Part shown: one piece after another, positions 1-12,200 of the stretch
Position numbering within the stretch: position 1 is the first letter of the stretch
Layout of the letters: each line of letters starts with the position of its first letter
Source of the DNA: Valencia hispanica
Lineage: Eukaryota > Chordata > Actinopteri > Cyprinodontiformes > Valenciidae
Direction of reading: 5' to 3'
Length of the DNA stretch: 64,000 nucleotides
NCBI GenBank assembly: GCA_963556495.2
Contig: OY747713.1
Span: 1,351,321 to 1,415,320, forward strand
Position numbers and translations under genes: made by a program
Notes under the pieces: generated by a model
Databases searched by the model: none
Seen by the model: only the letters and a program-made list of their open reading frames with translations
Told to the model about the DNA's origin: nothing

Positions 1-258
1 GTGAGGTAAAGTGGAAACAACTGAAACAAGAATAAAAAATAAAAAATATCTCAAAAACTAAACCTCAAATCTGTCATATTTTGACATTTGTAGAGAGAGA
101 AGAAGTACCTGAAGAGTTTGATATAAAATATGTGTATGGTGTAAAAAAGTCATCTTATTAAAAAATAAATTCCGATACCGATAATTTCCGATATTACATT
201 TTAATGCCAATATCGGCCGATAATGACTTTAGGCCAATAATATCGGACATCCCTAGTA
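1..258. repeat. Probable DNA-transposon terminal fragment (ATCGG-rich)
   Basis: Positions about 165-258 are built from recurrent GATA/ATCGG words and end in a phrase of the type ATATCGGACATCCCTAG. I recognise this as a common dispersed terminus in fish genomes, probably of a non-autonomous hAT-type element. Only one end is inside the window, so neither the inverted repeat nor the target duplication can be checked. The first 160 bases are AT-rich and hold no reading frame that I recognise. The piece lies in the intron before the xkr exon. Confidence 0.35.
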
Positions 259-421
259 AACAATGAAGATTATTTTAGATTAGGGTATAATTTAGTACCC
301 AGAATTGCTGATCTGTTCACCAACAGAACCTTCCAGAACACAAATTGTTGACGGAGGGTTTTTAGTGTTATACTTTCATCTGTTTTCTTAATGTTGTCAT
401 GTCATCTGTCTTCCTTGTCAG

Positions 422-1350
422 TGATAAAAACCCTGGTTTCATTGCTGAGCCTTGCACTCTCTGAGGTCAAGTACTACCGCTCACTCATCTCCTCCTTCCC
501 TGAGGACATTGACCACGGAGGTTGTGGTTGTTGTGGACATCGATGCTGGAAGGCAAAACGGTTGGTGGGCTACTTCTTCTGGAACCTGATCCTTCTGTCG
601 TGTCGCCTTGTTGCCCTCGCCCTCTTCGCCTCCGTAGAGCCCTGCTTCATCTTTACCCACTTCATCTGCTCCTGGCTGGTCCTGTTCTTCCTCGCCACCT
701 ACCTAGACACAAACTTCATGAAGTGTAAAGGAGGGAGGTGGCTGTTCCAAGGCACCCTGGGCCTCATCTGGTACTTCAGCTGGTTCAGCGGGGTGGTGAG
801 GGGGAAGACCTTCAAAAGGATGCTCTGCTACCACATCTACATGCTGGTGGACATCTGTTTCCTCTGTGGGATGTGGTACTGGAAAATGAGTTTGGATCCA
901 CCTCACATTGAAATCTCGTGTTTGAAAGTTGTCATCGCTGCTGTAAGTGTGCCGGCTCTTTATGTCTGTGGGCTGGTTTTAAAGTGGTATTATTTCTTTG
1001 AAAACCACCCACGCCAGGAAGAAAATGACCAGAAAGAAGGCAACATGGAGGAGGAGCAAGAACCCAGTTTAACGAACCCAACAGAACCCAGCGGGGAGGT
1101 CTGGATTTGTGTGAAGAAGCAGAAACAACACTGCTTACAGATATTTAAAAACCTGGTATTCTATGTCTTTTATTTGTTCCACTGTTTAATTCAGTCCCCC
1201 TCTTTAAATAAAATCCCCGGTTTAAATCGGCTCCCTTGTGTTAAGGATTACCGGGATGAACTTGAATTTGAAGCCATCGACTTCTCGCATCATGAATCAT
1301 CTTGCAGCAACAAGAGAATGGAGGAGTTGGCTAACAGCTTTTACAGTTAA
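422..1350 (+). CDS. XK-related protein (Xkr8/Xkr9-like), terminal coding exon
   Basis: This is the 3' exon of an XK-family multipass plasma-membrane protein. Xkr8 and Xkr9 are caspase-activated phospholipid scramblases that expose phosphatidylserine during apoptosis. A pyrimidine-rich acceptor ending in AG at 420-421 opens the exon in phase 1, and the frame runs 309 residues to TAA at 1348-1350; the in-frame ATG at 391 lies inside the intron. The protein shows hydrophobic segments separated by short loops, for example a Trp/Phe-rich stretch around LIWYFSWFSGVV, then a charged tail of about 110 residues. The tail holds acidic DxxD-like sites (DYRD, then EAID) near the C-terminus, where Xkr8 relatives carry their caspase cleavage site. 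Earlier exons lie left of the window. The family call is firm; which paralogue is not. Confidence 0.8.
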
Positions 1351-1956
1351 TAATCCGATGCTTGTGATGCTTTTGTTTTACATGAAAAACATCACCTGTC
1401 AGGGCTTGATTTAGCCAGCCCCACTAAGGGGAGAAGGACTCTGGCCAAAACAACCAAATAACATCACTGATGGACAGTAACCCCCCCCAACCCATGCATG
1501 ACAATGTTGCAGAACCAGAGAGCACCTTCAGCGACAGGATCTTAAATGCATGAAGGAACGTTATCAAAGGTCCTTTCTCACAGCAGTTGTTGACTCTAGA
1601 ACCAGAACTGCTCCCAATTTTGCATTTCTTCTCTTTTTTTTTACTTTTTAAATCTGTCCTTTCAGTTTTTTTTCTTTTATTTATATCTTTTTTCTTTATT
1701 TTGTGTGTATTTGTTTGTCATTTTATTTCTTTAGTTCTGTACACAGCATGGCTTATATCAGTCATAGCATCAGTCGTCTGCTTTTTTGTGCAAAAGTCCT
1801 AAGAAATGTATCCATATCTAGGCCTGTTGTTCTGGCCTTCTCGTGAGCCACAGCACGAGAGAAAGTGGAGAAAGAGCTCTGGCATGATGCAGATGATATT
1901 CCATCACATACATGCGGTGGAGCTGAGGAAAGGCATTCTTATACCCGTGTAGATAT
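1351..1956 (+). other. xkr 3' flank / likely 3' UTR, no gene
   Basis: This follows the xkr stop directly. It contains a T-rich stretch (about 1618-1710) and no coding signal that I can support. Part of it is presumably 3' UTR; I see no convincing AATAAA close to the stop. Confidence 0.4.
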
Positions 1957-4150
1957 TTGCAAATGGTGGAGAGGTCTACAAACTTTACATTGCCATCATC
2001 ATCAGTCTTTTTGAGTTATTTTTCCAACATTATTTTTGCAACAAGAATCTCATTTCAAAGTTTGTCACTGTCACTTCCTACCATTTTGTGCAGAGGACTT
2101 AACATGGCAACATCCAGTGGAGTTTTGTCCATATCTGTGAGTAAACAACTTGAATTTCTGGCCTTAAATGTTGAGGTGTACAAAGGCATGACTGTCACTG
2201 TCGTTGGAAGCTACAGACCACCCTGCTGTAGCTGACACCCTTCAGACGCTGTCACAGCTTTTATCACAGCTGCAGTACAGTGAGATTGTCCTGGCAGGTG
2301 ATATGAACTGGGACTGGTTCAAACCTGCTTCAGACGGATTGAAGTGTCTTTGCTGTGAATTAAATCTTACATAATTAATTGAGTCTCCTACTCGCCCAAA
2401 TCCAAAACATCTAGAGAAATCTACTCTGATTGATTTGCGATTGACAAATAAACCCCCCCCTAAATTTTCTGAAATTACTGTGTTTGCTAATGACATCAGT
2501 GATCATTGTACGATTGCTGCAATTAGGAATTCCAAAATCCAGGCCTCGATGCATTGAAAAACGTGATATGAAACGTTTCTTTTTACAAGGCTTTACACAT
2601 GATTTATTTTTATTTTTATTGGGACCGCATTAGGCTTATTGATGATGTTGAAATAGCCTGGGAATACTTTCATGATGGACTTCTGCAACTTATTAACAAA
2701 CATGCTCCTTTGCGTGAGTTCAAAGTCACGGGACGAGACAATCCTTGGTTTTTGCCGGAGCGCAGCAAACATCTTCATGAGAGGGATGTGGCTTGGGCAA
2801 AGGCTAGGAAAACAGAGGTGGAGGCCGATAGGATTAATTTCAGACGACTACGAAACCAGTTCACAGCAGCTGTCCGACATGCCAAATCTGTCAATACTAT
2901 CTAGCGGCTACTACAGACAATCTAAATAACCTTAGGACCTTCTGGAAGACTATCAAGTCCATTTCTTCAACTAAATCTCATAATGAACTGCCTTCCCATA
3001 TCATTAGGGACGATATTCCTATCTCGGACAGATTGGCGATGCTAGAATGTTTTAATGAACACTTTGTTGCATCTGGTTCTTTGTTTGACCAATCTCTAAC
3101 TCAAAAAAACCTCCCTTCTTATGGTAATGCTGCTGGAAGATGTTGTGTTGGCCAGCCTTTTTCTTTAACCTTTACCCCATTTTCAATCAACGATGTACAT
3201 AAAGCTTTAGTGTCACTGGACATCAAAAAACCTGCTGGCCCAGATTGTTTAGAGCCATATTTTTAAAAAATCGCTGCAGATTTTATTGCTCATGTATATC
3301 TTAAATTTGTCTTTGGTTCAGAATGTTATGCCATCGATCTGGAAATCTGCCTATGTCCTCCTTGTTAAAGGGAGGGGATCCTACCTTGCTAAACAACTAC
3401 AGGCCTATCTCCAACTTGTCTGTGCTGTCAAAGGTCTTAGAACGACTAGTAAGTGAACAACTGAAAGAATTCCTGAGTGTTAATAATATTCTCTCAGAGA
3501 TTCATCGGGTTTCAGAAAGGAACATAGTACCATCTCTGCTTCACTGAAGGTTGTGAATGACCTCATTGAGGCAATGGACACCAACAAGATGTGTGCAGCT
3601 CTTTTCGTCGATCTCTTCTAAGCTTTTAACACGGTGAACCATTGTATTTTAAAACAGAGACTGCTCAATATTGGTCTTTCTGAGAAGGCAGCTGGTTGGT
3701 TTGAAAATGATCTCTCAGATAGGACTCAGTGCATCACCTTTGACGGTATCTCTTCAAGTTTCTTACAAGTTGTATCAGGGGTTCCACAGGGCTCAGTGCT
3801 AGGCCCACTTTTATTCACCATTTATGTAAATGACCTCGGTTCAAATGTCCACAATGTTCTATTCCATTTTTATGCTGATGACACAATCATTTACAGCTGT
3901 GGAGAAACCCTTCACCAGACCTTTGAGTACCTGCAGGATGCCTTTGACACTGTACAATCTCCACTATCTGACTTTAAGCTTGTGTTGAATGCAAATAAAA
4001 CCAAGATGGTCCTGTTCTCAAATAATAGGAACTCCACAGCTATCCCCCCAAACATTGTCACCCTGCAGGGAAATCTAATAGAGCGTGTGGCTGAGTACAA
4101 GTACTTGTGGGTCTTGTACTTGACGACAATTTGACTTTTAAGGCTCATAT
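1957..4150 (+). mobile_element. Degenerate non-LTR retrotransposon (Jockey/CR1/L2-type LINE)
   Basis: Conceptual translation in shifting frames gives first an APE-type endonuclease. Its signs are a GSYRPP motif near 2205, LAGDMNWDW near 2295, a region of the type STLIDLRLTN near 2425, and NDISDHC near 2490. It is followed by a reverse transcriptase: KKPAGPDC near 3230, NNYRPISNLS near 3390, VSGVPQGSVLGPLLF near 3772 and the catalytic FYADDT near 3868. Reading is broken by stops (for example at 2233, 3264 and 3619) and by frame changes, so no complete ORF2 survives. The LINE superfamily is clear; placement within the CR1/L2/Rex1 group is inference. The copy reads in the same direction as xkr and begins about 600 bp after its stop. 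Confidence 0.85.
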
Positions 4151-4199
4151 CCCAAAATTTAGCCAGGAATCAAACATATTTTGGAGTAGGAATGTGAGT

Positions 4200-5100
4200 A
4201 ATTCTGAAATATCAGTTCTAACTCTGTCCTGATTCCTGTCTGGTTTCTCCCACCAATGAATCTCTTTCTAATCTCTCGTTACCTGTGAAGACCCTGCGTC
4301 ATCTTCACTGCTGCTGGCCTCTGCTCTCCTCCCTGACACAAATTTTACTACTGTGCCAATAAACAGATGAAAATGTGGAAAGCAACATTTTGAAATAGAA
4401 TTAGAATGAGTAGCAGTGAAATTGCTTTGGAAATTTGCCTCAGAGTCCCTTTTGTGCCATATATTTTTTTTCTCAGTTACTTATATTCTCTTTTCACCTG
4501 ATCAGACCCTCCCTAACCCCGCTCTGTGTTTTCTGACAAATATTTCTTTCAAATTAGAGGGAAGCAGTAAAGTTCTGCACAGAAATGAAAGAGAATTGGG
4601 TTTATTCCTAGCATGAACTGACTAGTAACGGATGTAAAATAGGCAACATTAGTATTGTTAAGTAGCTACATATATTGATATGTACTCACTAGTCATCATT
4701 TAGCTAACATCATCTGCATGCAACAGCATAACTCAACTTACATAGCTTGTTTGGAAAAAAACTCAAAAGATTTTGCCTCATGCTGTGTCTGGATCGGTAG
4801 CTGAACATGCTGCTCGGCTCAGCAGAACGCACACGCTTGAGGTGCGTTTAAAGACTGCTCGGAAAAACACGCTGCAGCATATTAACGGATTAAACGGGTC
4901 AAAAAAGTGTGGGGGACATTTACCCCATCCGCGTCTGTTATGCCAATGTTAATGGGGGCAGATGCCCTAATGAGCCACAGGAAGGATTGTTTATTTAAGA
5001 ATCAAGCACAACCCGACCTGACGTAAACCATCGCCCAGCGGATCACTTCGGGAAGTGTCCCGACGCTCCCGATGGCCAGTCTGCCACTGACAGTGGATAT
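4200..5100. other. No gene recognised
   Basis: This is AT-rich sequence between the LINE and the hAT-like remnant. No open frame resembles a known protein. It may include terminal sequence of either neighbouring element, but I could not find paired inverted repeats by eye. Confidence 0.4.
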
Positions 5101-5109
5101 AAGAAATAT

Positions 5110-6108
5110 CCTTCCCTCCCTTCTTTTGCAATAAGGCCTGAACCCCAACGCCACTCATGACAGAAGCTCCATCATAGCACTGATCCTTTCAGCTGCACTA
5201 AAGCCTGAGTCAGAAAGATGCTCAACAATTTGGGTGGTACTAAATTGAGCATTTAACTGACTGAGGTCAAGCAGACCAATCAGGTGTTCATCTGGAATGC
5301 CTTTGCAGACAAATCTAACCATGACTGACCGATTCTCCACATTGCATCTGTCCCTAGTTCCATCACTTTTAATGCAAAACCCAGCATAATCTGGTTTGTC
5401 ATTATTTTCTTTGATCTTATTCAATACCATTTTGGCCAGTGTTTCATTAATTTTGTTTTGCATGTTGTGAAAGGTGTGTTTTGCATTCGGTCGAATGCGT
5501 TTGTTTATTTCATTAAATTTGGGGTCCTTTGCCAGTGTGTAGTCAACCGTTTTTAAGAACAGTCCTGCAGAAAAATCATCATCATTTGAGCTTTCCACAC
5601 TGCCACAAAGTGGAAGTTCATTTACTGCTAGGAACTGAACTACTTCTCCAATTGTTTTTATATAATATCTATTTGTTCCATTTGTCTGGGATTTATTAAA
5701 TTACCAATGGTTTCCCCTGTGTCCTCTTTCTGGAAGATTTCAGACCAGGTTTTTGCATTTTTTATGTGGCATTGACTTGATGGGTGCTTTGTGAGACCCT
5801 TTTCCTTTTCCAAAGCCTGTTTTCTGATTATTAAATCCTTGTGTGAAAACCAAATCCATTTTATTGTTCCCCCCATATTTACAACATGGGAAACAAAAGC
5901 ACGCATCAGGATTTGCTGAGCTATGGTCTCCCACGATACCAGCCCGGGCAGAATGAGCGGGCGTTCTTCCCAACATGGAGAACACCAGAGCTGTGGGTTG
6001 TGACGGTATTGTAGTGTTCAAGCCTATGTTTACATCACCTGCATCGGCCACGGCTGGGCTGGGAGCGGCGGGGACAGTGGGGGCTGCGCTAGCTTTTAGC
6101 TTTAGCAA
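5110..6108 (-). pseudogene. Decayed hAT-like transposase (TTF-zinc-finger/ZMYM-type)
   Basis: Three overlapping minus-strand frames together read as one hAT-like transposase of the kind often annotated as zinc finger MYM-type protein 1-like in fish. The first segment (about 6108-5800) holds a TTF-type zinc-finger motif, CFCFPCCKYG, followed by FTQGFNN. The second (about 5810-5660) continues with a KHPSSQCHIKN motif typical of the end of that domain. The third (5598-5155) matches the DUF4371-like core, ending near DLSQLNAQF. Near 5170-5190 the frame must change to continue into a CYDGASVMSG motif, the usual sequence before the catalytic centre. At least two frameshifts, and no downstream half, mean it is non-functional. 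Confidence 0.75.
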
Positions 6109-6324
6109 CCAGAGATCTGCGCATAGTCGACTCAGGTCACTTCAAATTACAAAAGAGAGCGATAGAGAGACAGGGAGAGAACGAGAACACTTTAAGAGAA
6201 AGACCAACCAAATAATAAGACAGTGGAAGAAAACGTAAACCAGTGGCTAAGCTCAGAGTGTCTGCATGCTCTGCTGTGACTGTGAAGTAAGTGAGACGTG
6301 GAGCGGCCACACCTTCCCTATGTA

Positions 6325-6600
6325 AATACCAATCAGTAGCTACTTTGGCTCCCTGTTAAATCCAGAATAGAATCTAAGATCCTTCTTCTTCCATATAAAG
6401 CCCATAATAATCAGCTCCATCATACATCAGAGATCTGATTGGTCCATATGTTCCTAACAGAGCCCTTCACTCTCAGACTGCAGGTTTACTTGTAGTTCCT
6501 AGGATTACTAAAAGTAGAATGGGAGGCAGATCTTTTAGTTATCAGGCTCCTCTCCTGTGGAACCAGCTCCCAGCTTTAGTGGCTTTTCATGAACCGATGG
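6325..6600 (+). mobile_element. LINE 3' (ORF2 C-terminal) fragment
   Basis: Translation across frames gives the C-terminal signature of fish LINE ORF2: a start of the type LPVKSRIESKILLL, then RSQTAGLLV-like and GGRSFSYQAPLLWNQLP-like phrases near 6470-6575. It is short and frameshifted. It could be the 3' tail of a CR1/L2-group element inserted independently of the copy at 1957-4150. Confidence 0.6.
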
Positions 6601-6604
6601 GTGG

Positions 6605-6980
6605 CGCTGCTGAGCTGACTGCCGCCCACAAAAAGGGAGCGTTCTGTGAAAGTTGAATTCTTTTTGTAATAAACTCTTGTATTTTGGAATGTTATTATTC
6701 CACATACATGTGTAGAAACTTGTTGTTCAAAGAACGCCAAGAACTTATTCCTTCATCTATTGTTTAATTATCTCAGCCTTATCAGGCAGGTAATCATAAA
6801 TAATATTTATATTATATTATAATTAACTGAGACTGAACAATTTGGGTATTATTTCCTGGATCCCAGGATGGTGCCCCAAACTTGGTAATTTTGACATAAA
6901 ATTATTAACCTTATATTTGCCCTAAGCAATTATTCATAATTATTCATAGCCAAAACCTACCTACCTATCTGAGTGACTAC
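6605..6980. other. No gene recognised
   Basis: AT-rich spacer before the GGAT array. Nothing in it can be supported as coding. Confidence 0.4.
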
Positions 6981-6984
6981 ACGG

Positions 6985-7472
6985 GTGGACAGATGGATGG
7001 ATGGGTGGATGGATGGATGGATAGACGGATGGATGGATAGACGGATGGATGGATAAACGGATGGATGGATGGATAGACGGATGGATGGATAGACGGATGG
7101 ATGGATAAACGGATGGATGGATGGATGGATGAATGGATGGATGGGTGGGTGGGTGGATGGATGGATGGATAGACGGATGGATGGATGGATGGATAGATGG
7201 ATGGATGGATGGATAGACAAATGGGTGGGTGGGTGGATAGATGGATGGATGGATGGATGGATGGATGGATGGATGGATGGATGGATAGACGGATGGATGG
7301 ATGGGTGGACGGATGGATGGATGGATGAATGGACGGATGAATGGATGGATGGGTGGGTGGGTGGATGGATGGATGGATAGATGGGTGGGTGGATGGATGG
7401 ATGGATGGATGGATAGACAGATGGGTGGATGGATGGATGGATGGATGGATGGATGGATAGACAGATGGGTGG

Positions 7473-7506
<34 letters not shown>

Positions 7507-8124
7507 AGACAGATGGGTGGATGGATGGACGGATGGATGGATGGGTGGATGGATGGATGGATGGATGGGTGGATGGATGGATAGACGGATGGATGGATGG
7601 GTGGACGGATGGATGGATGGATGAATGGACGGATGAATGGATGGATGGGTGGGTGGGTGGATGGATGGATGGATAGACGGATGGATGAATGGATGGATGG
7701 GTGGGTGGGTGGATGGATGGATGGATAGACAGATGGGTGGATGGATGGGTGGATGGATGGATGGATAGACAGATGGGTGGATGGATGGATGGATGGATGG
7801 ATGGATAGACAGATGGATGGATGGATGGATGGATGGATGGGTGGGTGGGTGGATGGATGGATGGATAGACAGATGGGTGGATGGATGGGTGGATGGATGG
7901 ATAGACAGATGGGTGGATGGATGGATGGATGGATGGATAGACAGATGGGTGGATGGATGGGTGGATGGATGGATGGATAGACAGATGGGTGGATGGATGG
8001 ATGGATGGATGGATAGACAGATGGATGGATGGATGGATGGATGGGTGGATGGATGGATGGATGGATGGATGGATAGACGGATGGGTGGATGGATGGATGG
8101 ATGGATGGATAGACAGATGGGTGG

Positions 8125-8160
<36 letters not shown>

Positions 8161-8177
8161 ATGGATGGATGGATGGA
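6985..8177. repeat. (GGAT)n tetranucleotide array with ordered variants, about 1.2 kb
   Basis: The array is almost pure tandem GGAT/ATGG. It is interrupted by recurring variant units (GGGTGGGTGGGT, GATAGACAGATGG, GATAGACGGATGG, GGACGGATG, GATGAATGG). Because 4 and 3 share no factor, all frames stay open for long stretches and produce meaningless ORFs of the type MDGWMDGW (+) and SIHPSIHP (-). The variants recur in blocks, which suggests repeated segmental duplication inside the array rather than pure slippage. It is not coding. Confidence 0.95.
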
Positions 8178-8179
8178 TT

Positions 8180-9213
8180 TTTATCTTAATCTTGAGTGAC
8201 TGTAAACATGTTAGAGGAATTCAGAAGTGAATAAGATGTTTTCATGTAGATGACAGTAGCTGATCTCCTTGGCTCAGTTTTTCATTGGTAGCATCAGTAA
8301 CTGAAGCGGTGCATCATGCTGCCACTCTGTTCTCTCTATCAGACACATTTCTGGACTTGTTTTCATGCTTTTTGTTGCTCTAATTTCTTTTGTTGTTTTT
8401 ACTTATCTATTTTCTTCTGTAAACTTCTGTCACTTTGTGCTGTCTTCACTGTCTTTGAAACGAGCTCTATAAATGAAGACTGATAGTTGGAAATGTGAAA
8501 AAATATATGTTTTTTCAATCATTGTTTCCTCTGATAGTAATAAATTAATAAATCCCCTCTAAGATTGGATTAGGTTAATACATGTCTCCTGACGAAGGAG
8601 AAAATAACACTAAATAAAAGACTCATTTGACTCTTTAGAGATTAAATTTGTGAGCAAACATAATCATCACATTTTAAGGATATGTTTGTTACTGTTATCA
8701 CCGTGGAATATTCAGACTCAATGTTTACAGCTTTTTAGAACACTTCTCACTTTTTTAAGGTTTTAAAACGTATTAATGAAGTTCATTTGTGCAATTTTGT
8801 TTGAATAAAATAGAAGTAAAGCAGCTGTATAAATAAACGTGAAATGTTATCGAAATGTTTAAAATGCTGAGCGAGCGATCTGCAAGATATTTATAGTGTA
8901 GTGCAAGTATTGGTATTGAAACATGTTTATTTTGTATATTTTTTATTCATGTTTTATCTGATAATCTGAGCCTCTCAGGCCTCCATAAACCTGCAGCTCT
9001 GACGTCACTATGATGCCTGCTCTAGTTTTGAATTAATCATTAAAAATAATTCAAAATAACATATAATTAGTGATAAATGTCTAATAATACGACGACTCTG
9101 GAACTCCAGGTTAGAAATGAGAGATTAATTAAAATAATAAAATTCAGATCAGATTAAAATCTGAACTAAATTAATTATGAAATGAAAACAACTGAGATTT
9201 TCATCTTTTATCA
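8180..9213. other. No gene recognised
   Basis: AT-rich spacer between the GGAT array and the 3' end of the PI-PLC gene. No coding signal is seen. Confidence 0.4.
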
Positions 9214-9219
9214 TTTATT
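9214..9219 (-). terminator. Candidate poly(A) signal of the PI-PLC gene
   Basis: On the minus strand the hexamer AATAAA lies about 35 bp past the stop codon at 9254-9256. It is the first canonical hexamer downstream and would give a very short 3' UTR. It supports the view that a transcript crosses the long repeat and ends here. Confidence 0.55.
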
Positions 9220-9253
9220 TTCCTTCTTCAGATCAAAGACGTTTTAGGAAGTT

Positions 9254-12200
9254 TTAGCGCCCCCTGTGGCAGTGACGCACTCGCCATGCTGGTTCCTGTT
9301 TGTGCTTTATTTTGAAAGGGATTCCAGGAAGTACCACAGGGTGAGGCCCCAGGGCTCCTGGTCCAGGTTCTGTTGGAGGTTCTACTCTGGGTAACGGTCC
9401 TGGTTCTTCTCCATGTTCTGCTGGTTCTGTTCCATGTTTTCCTTCAGGTTCTCCTGGTCTTAGTTCTGATCCTGGTTCCTTAGGTTGGTTTTCAGGTTCT
9501 ACTGGTTTTTCTGTGGGTTCTGCTCCATCAGGTCCTGGTTCCGCTGAATCAGGACCTGGTTCTTCTGGTTTTGTTCCAGGTTGTGTAGGTTCTTCTAAAG
9601 GTTCTGTTCCAGGTTCTCTTCCTGGTTCCACTCCTGGTTCTCCTCCAGGTTCTTCTGCAGGTTGTTCTGCAGGTTCCGTTCCTGGTTCCTCTCCAGGCCC
9701 TCCTGGTTCTGATCCTGGTTCTTTTGCAGGTTCTGTTCCTGGTTCCTTTCCAGGTTCTCCAGGTTCTGCTCTAGGTTCTCCTGGTTCTGACCCTGGTTCT
9801 TCTGCAGGTTCTGTTCCTGGTTCCTCTCCAGGTTCTCCAGTTTCTGCTCTAGGTTCTCCTGGTTCTGACCCTGGTTCTGATCTTGGTTCCTCTCCAAGTT
9901 CTGCTCTAGGTTCTCCTGGTTCTGACCCCGGTTCTGATCCTGGTTCTTCTGCAGGTTCTGTTCCTGGTTCCTCTCCGGTTTCTCCATTTTCTGCAGTAGG
10001 TTCTCCTGGTTCTGTTCTTGGTTCCTCTCCAGGTTCTCCTGGTTCTTCTGCAGGTTGTTCTGCAGGTTCTGTTCCTGGTTCCTCTCCAGGTTCTGCTTTA
10101 GGTTCTCCTGGTTCTGATCCTGGTTCTTCTGCAGGTTGTTCTGCATGTTCTTTTCCTGGTTCCTCTCCAGGTTCTCCTGGTTCTGCCCTAGGGTCTCCTG
10201 GTTGTGACTCTGGTTCTGATCCTGGTACTTCTGTGGGTTCTGTTCCTGGTTCCTCTCCAGGTTCTCCTGGTTCTGATCCTGGTTCTTCTGCAGGTTCTTT
10301 TCCTGGTTCCTCTCCAGGTTCTGATCCTGGTTCCTCTCTAGGTTCTTCTGAAGTTTCGGTTCCTGGTTCTTCTGCATGTTCTGTTTCTGGTTCCCCTCCA
10401 GGTTCTGCTCCTGGTTCTTCTGCCTGCTCTGTTTCTGGTTCCCCTCCAGGTTCTGCTCCTGGTTCTTGTGCATGCTCTGTTTCTGGTTCCCCTCCAGGTT
10501 CTGTACCTGGTTCCTCTCCAGGTTCTCCGTTTTCTGCACTAGGTTCTCCTGGTTCGGATCCTGGTTCCTCTCTTGTTTCTTCAGAAGGTTCTTTTGCAGA
10601 TTCTGTTCCTGGTTCCTCTACAGATTCCGCTCCTGGTTCTGCATCTGGTTCTCCTGGTTCAGATCCTGGTTCTTCTGCAGGTCCTTTTCCTGGTTGCTCT
10701 CCAGGTTCTGTTCCTGGTTCTTCTGCATGTTCTGTTTCTGGTTCCCCTCCAGGTTCTGTTCCTGGTTCTTCTGCATGCTCTGTTTCTGGTTCCCCTCCAG
10801 GTTCTGTTCCTGGTTCTTCTGCATGCTCTGTTTCTGGTTCCCCTCCAGGTTCTGTTCCTGGTTCTTCTGCATGTTCTGTTTCTGGTTCCCCTCCAGGTTC
10901 TGTACCTGGTTCTTCTGCATGTTCTGTTTCTGGTTCCCCTCCAGGTTCTGTACCTGGTTCCTCTCCAGGTTCTCCGTTTTCTGCACTAGGTTCTCCTGGT
11001 TCGGATCCTGGTTCCTCTCTTGTTTCTTCAGAAGGTTCTTTTGCAGGTTCTGTTCCTGGTTCCTCTCCAGATTCCGCTCCGGGTTCTGCATCTGGTTCTC
11101 CTGGTTCGGATCCTGGTTCTTCTGCAGGTCCTTTTCCTGGTTCCTCTCCAGGTTCTGTTCCTGGTTCTTCTGCATGTTCTGTTCCTGGTTCCCCTCCAGC
11201 TTCTGTTCCTGGTTCTTCTGCATGTTCTGTTTCTGGTTCCCCTCCAGGTTCTGCTCCTGGTTCTTCTGCATGCTCTGTTTCTGGTTCCCCTCCAGGTTCT
11301 GTTCCTGGTTCTTCTGCATGTTCTGTTTTTGGTTCCCCTCCAGGTTCTGTACCTGGTTCCTCTCCAGGTTCTCCGTTTTCTGCACTAGGTTCTCCTGGTT
11401 CGGATCCTGGTTCCTCTCTTGTTTCTTCAGAAGGTTCTTTTGCAGATTCTGTTCCTGGTTCCTCTACAGATTCCGCTCCTGGTTCTGCATCTGGTTCTCC
11501 TGGTTCAGATCCTGGTTCTTCTGCAGGTCCTTTTCCTGGTTCCTCTCCAGGTTCTGTTCCTGGTTCTTCTGCATGTTCTGTTCCTGGTTCCCCTTCATGT
11601 TCTGTTTCTGGTTCCCCTCCAGGTTCTCCGTTTTCTGCACTAGGTTCTCCTGGTTCGGATCCTGGTTCCTCTCTTGTTTCTTCAGAAGGTTCTTTTGCAG
11701 ATTCTGTTCCTGGTTCCTCTACAGATTCCGCTCCTGGTTCTGCATCTGGTTCTCCTGGTTCAGATCCTGGTTCAGATCCTGGTTCTTCTGCAGGTCCTTT
11801 TCCTGGTTCCCCTCCAGCTTCTGTTCCTGGTTCTTCTGCATGTTCTGTTTCTGGTTCCCCTCCAGGTTCTGCTCCTGGTTCTTCTGCATGCTCTGTTTCT
11901 GGTTCCCCTCCAGGTTCTGTTCCTGGTTCTTCTGCATGTTCTGTTTCTGGTTCCCCTCCAGGTTCTGTACCTGGTTCTTCTGCATGTTCTGTTTCTGGTT
12001 CCCCTCCAGGTTCTGTACCTGGTTCCTCTCCAGGTTCTCCGTTTTCTGCACTAGGTTCTCCTGGTTCGGATCCTGGTTCCTCTCTTGTTTCTTCAGAAGG
12101 TTCTTTTGCAGATTCTGTTCCTGGTTCCTCTACAGATTCCGCTCCTGGTTCTGCATCTGGTTCTCCTGGTTCAGATCCTGGTTCTTCTGCAGGTCCTTTT

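Noticed and set aside
6957..8230. ORFs of the type MDGWMDGW and SIHPSIHP
   Set aside because: Translation of a tetranucleotide array; the protein is meaningless in every frame.
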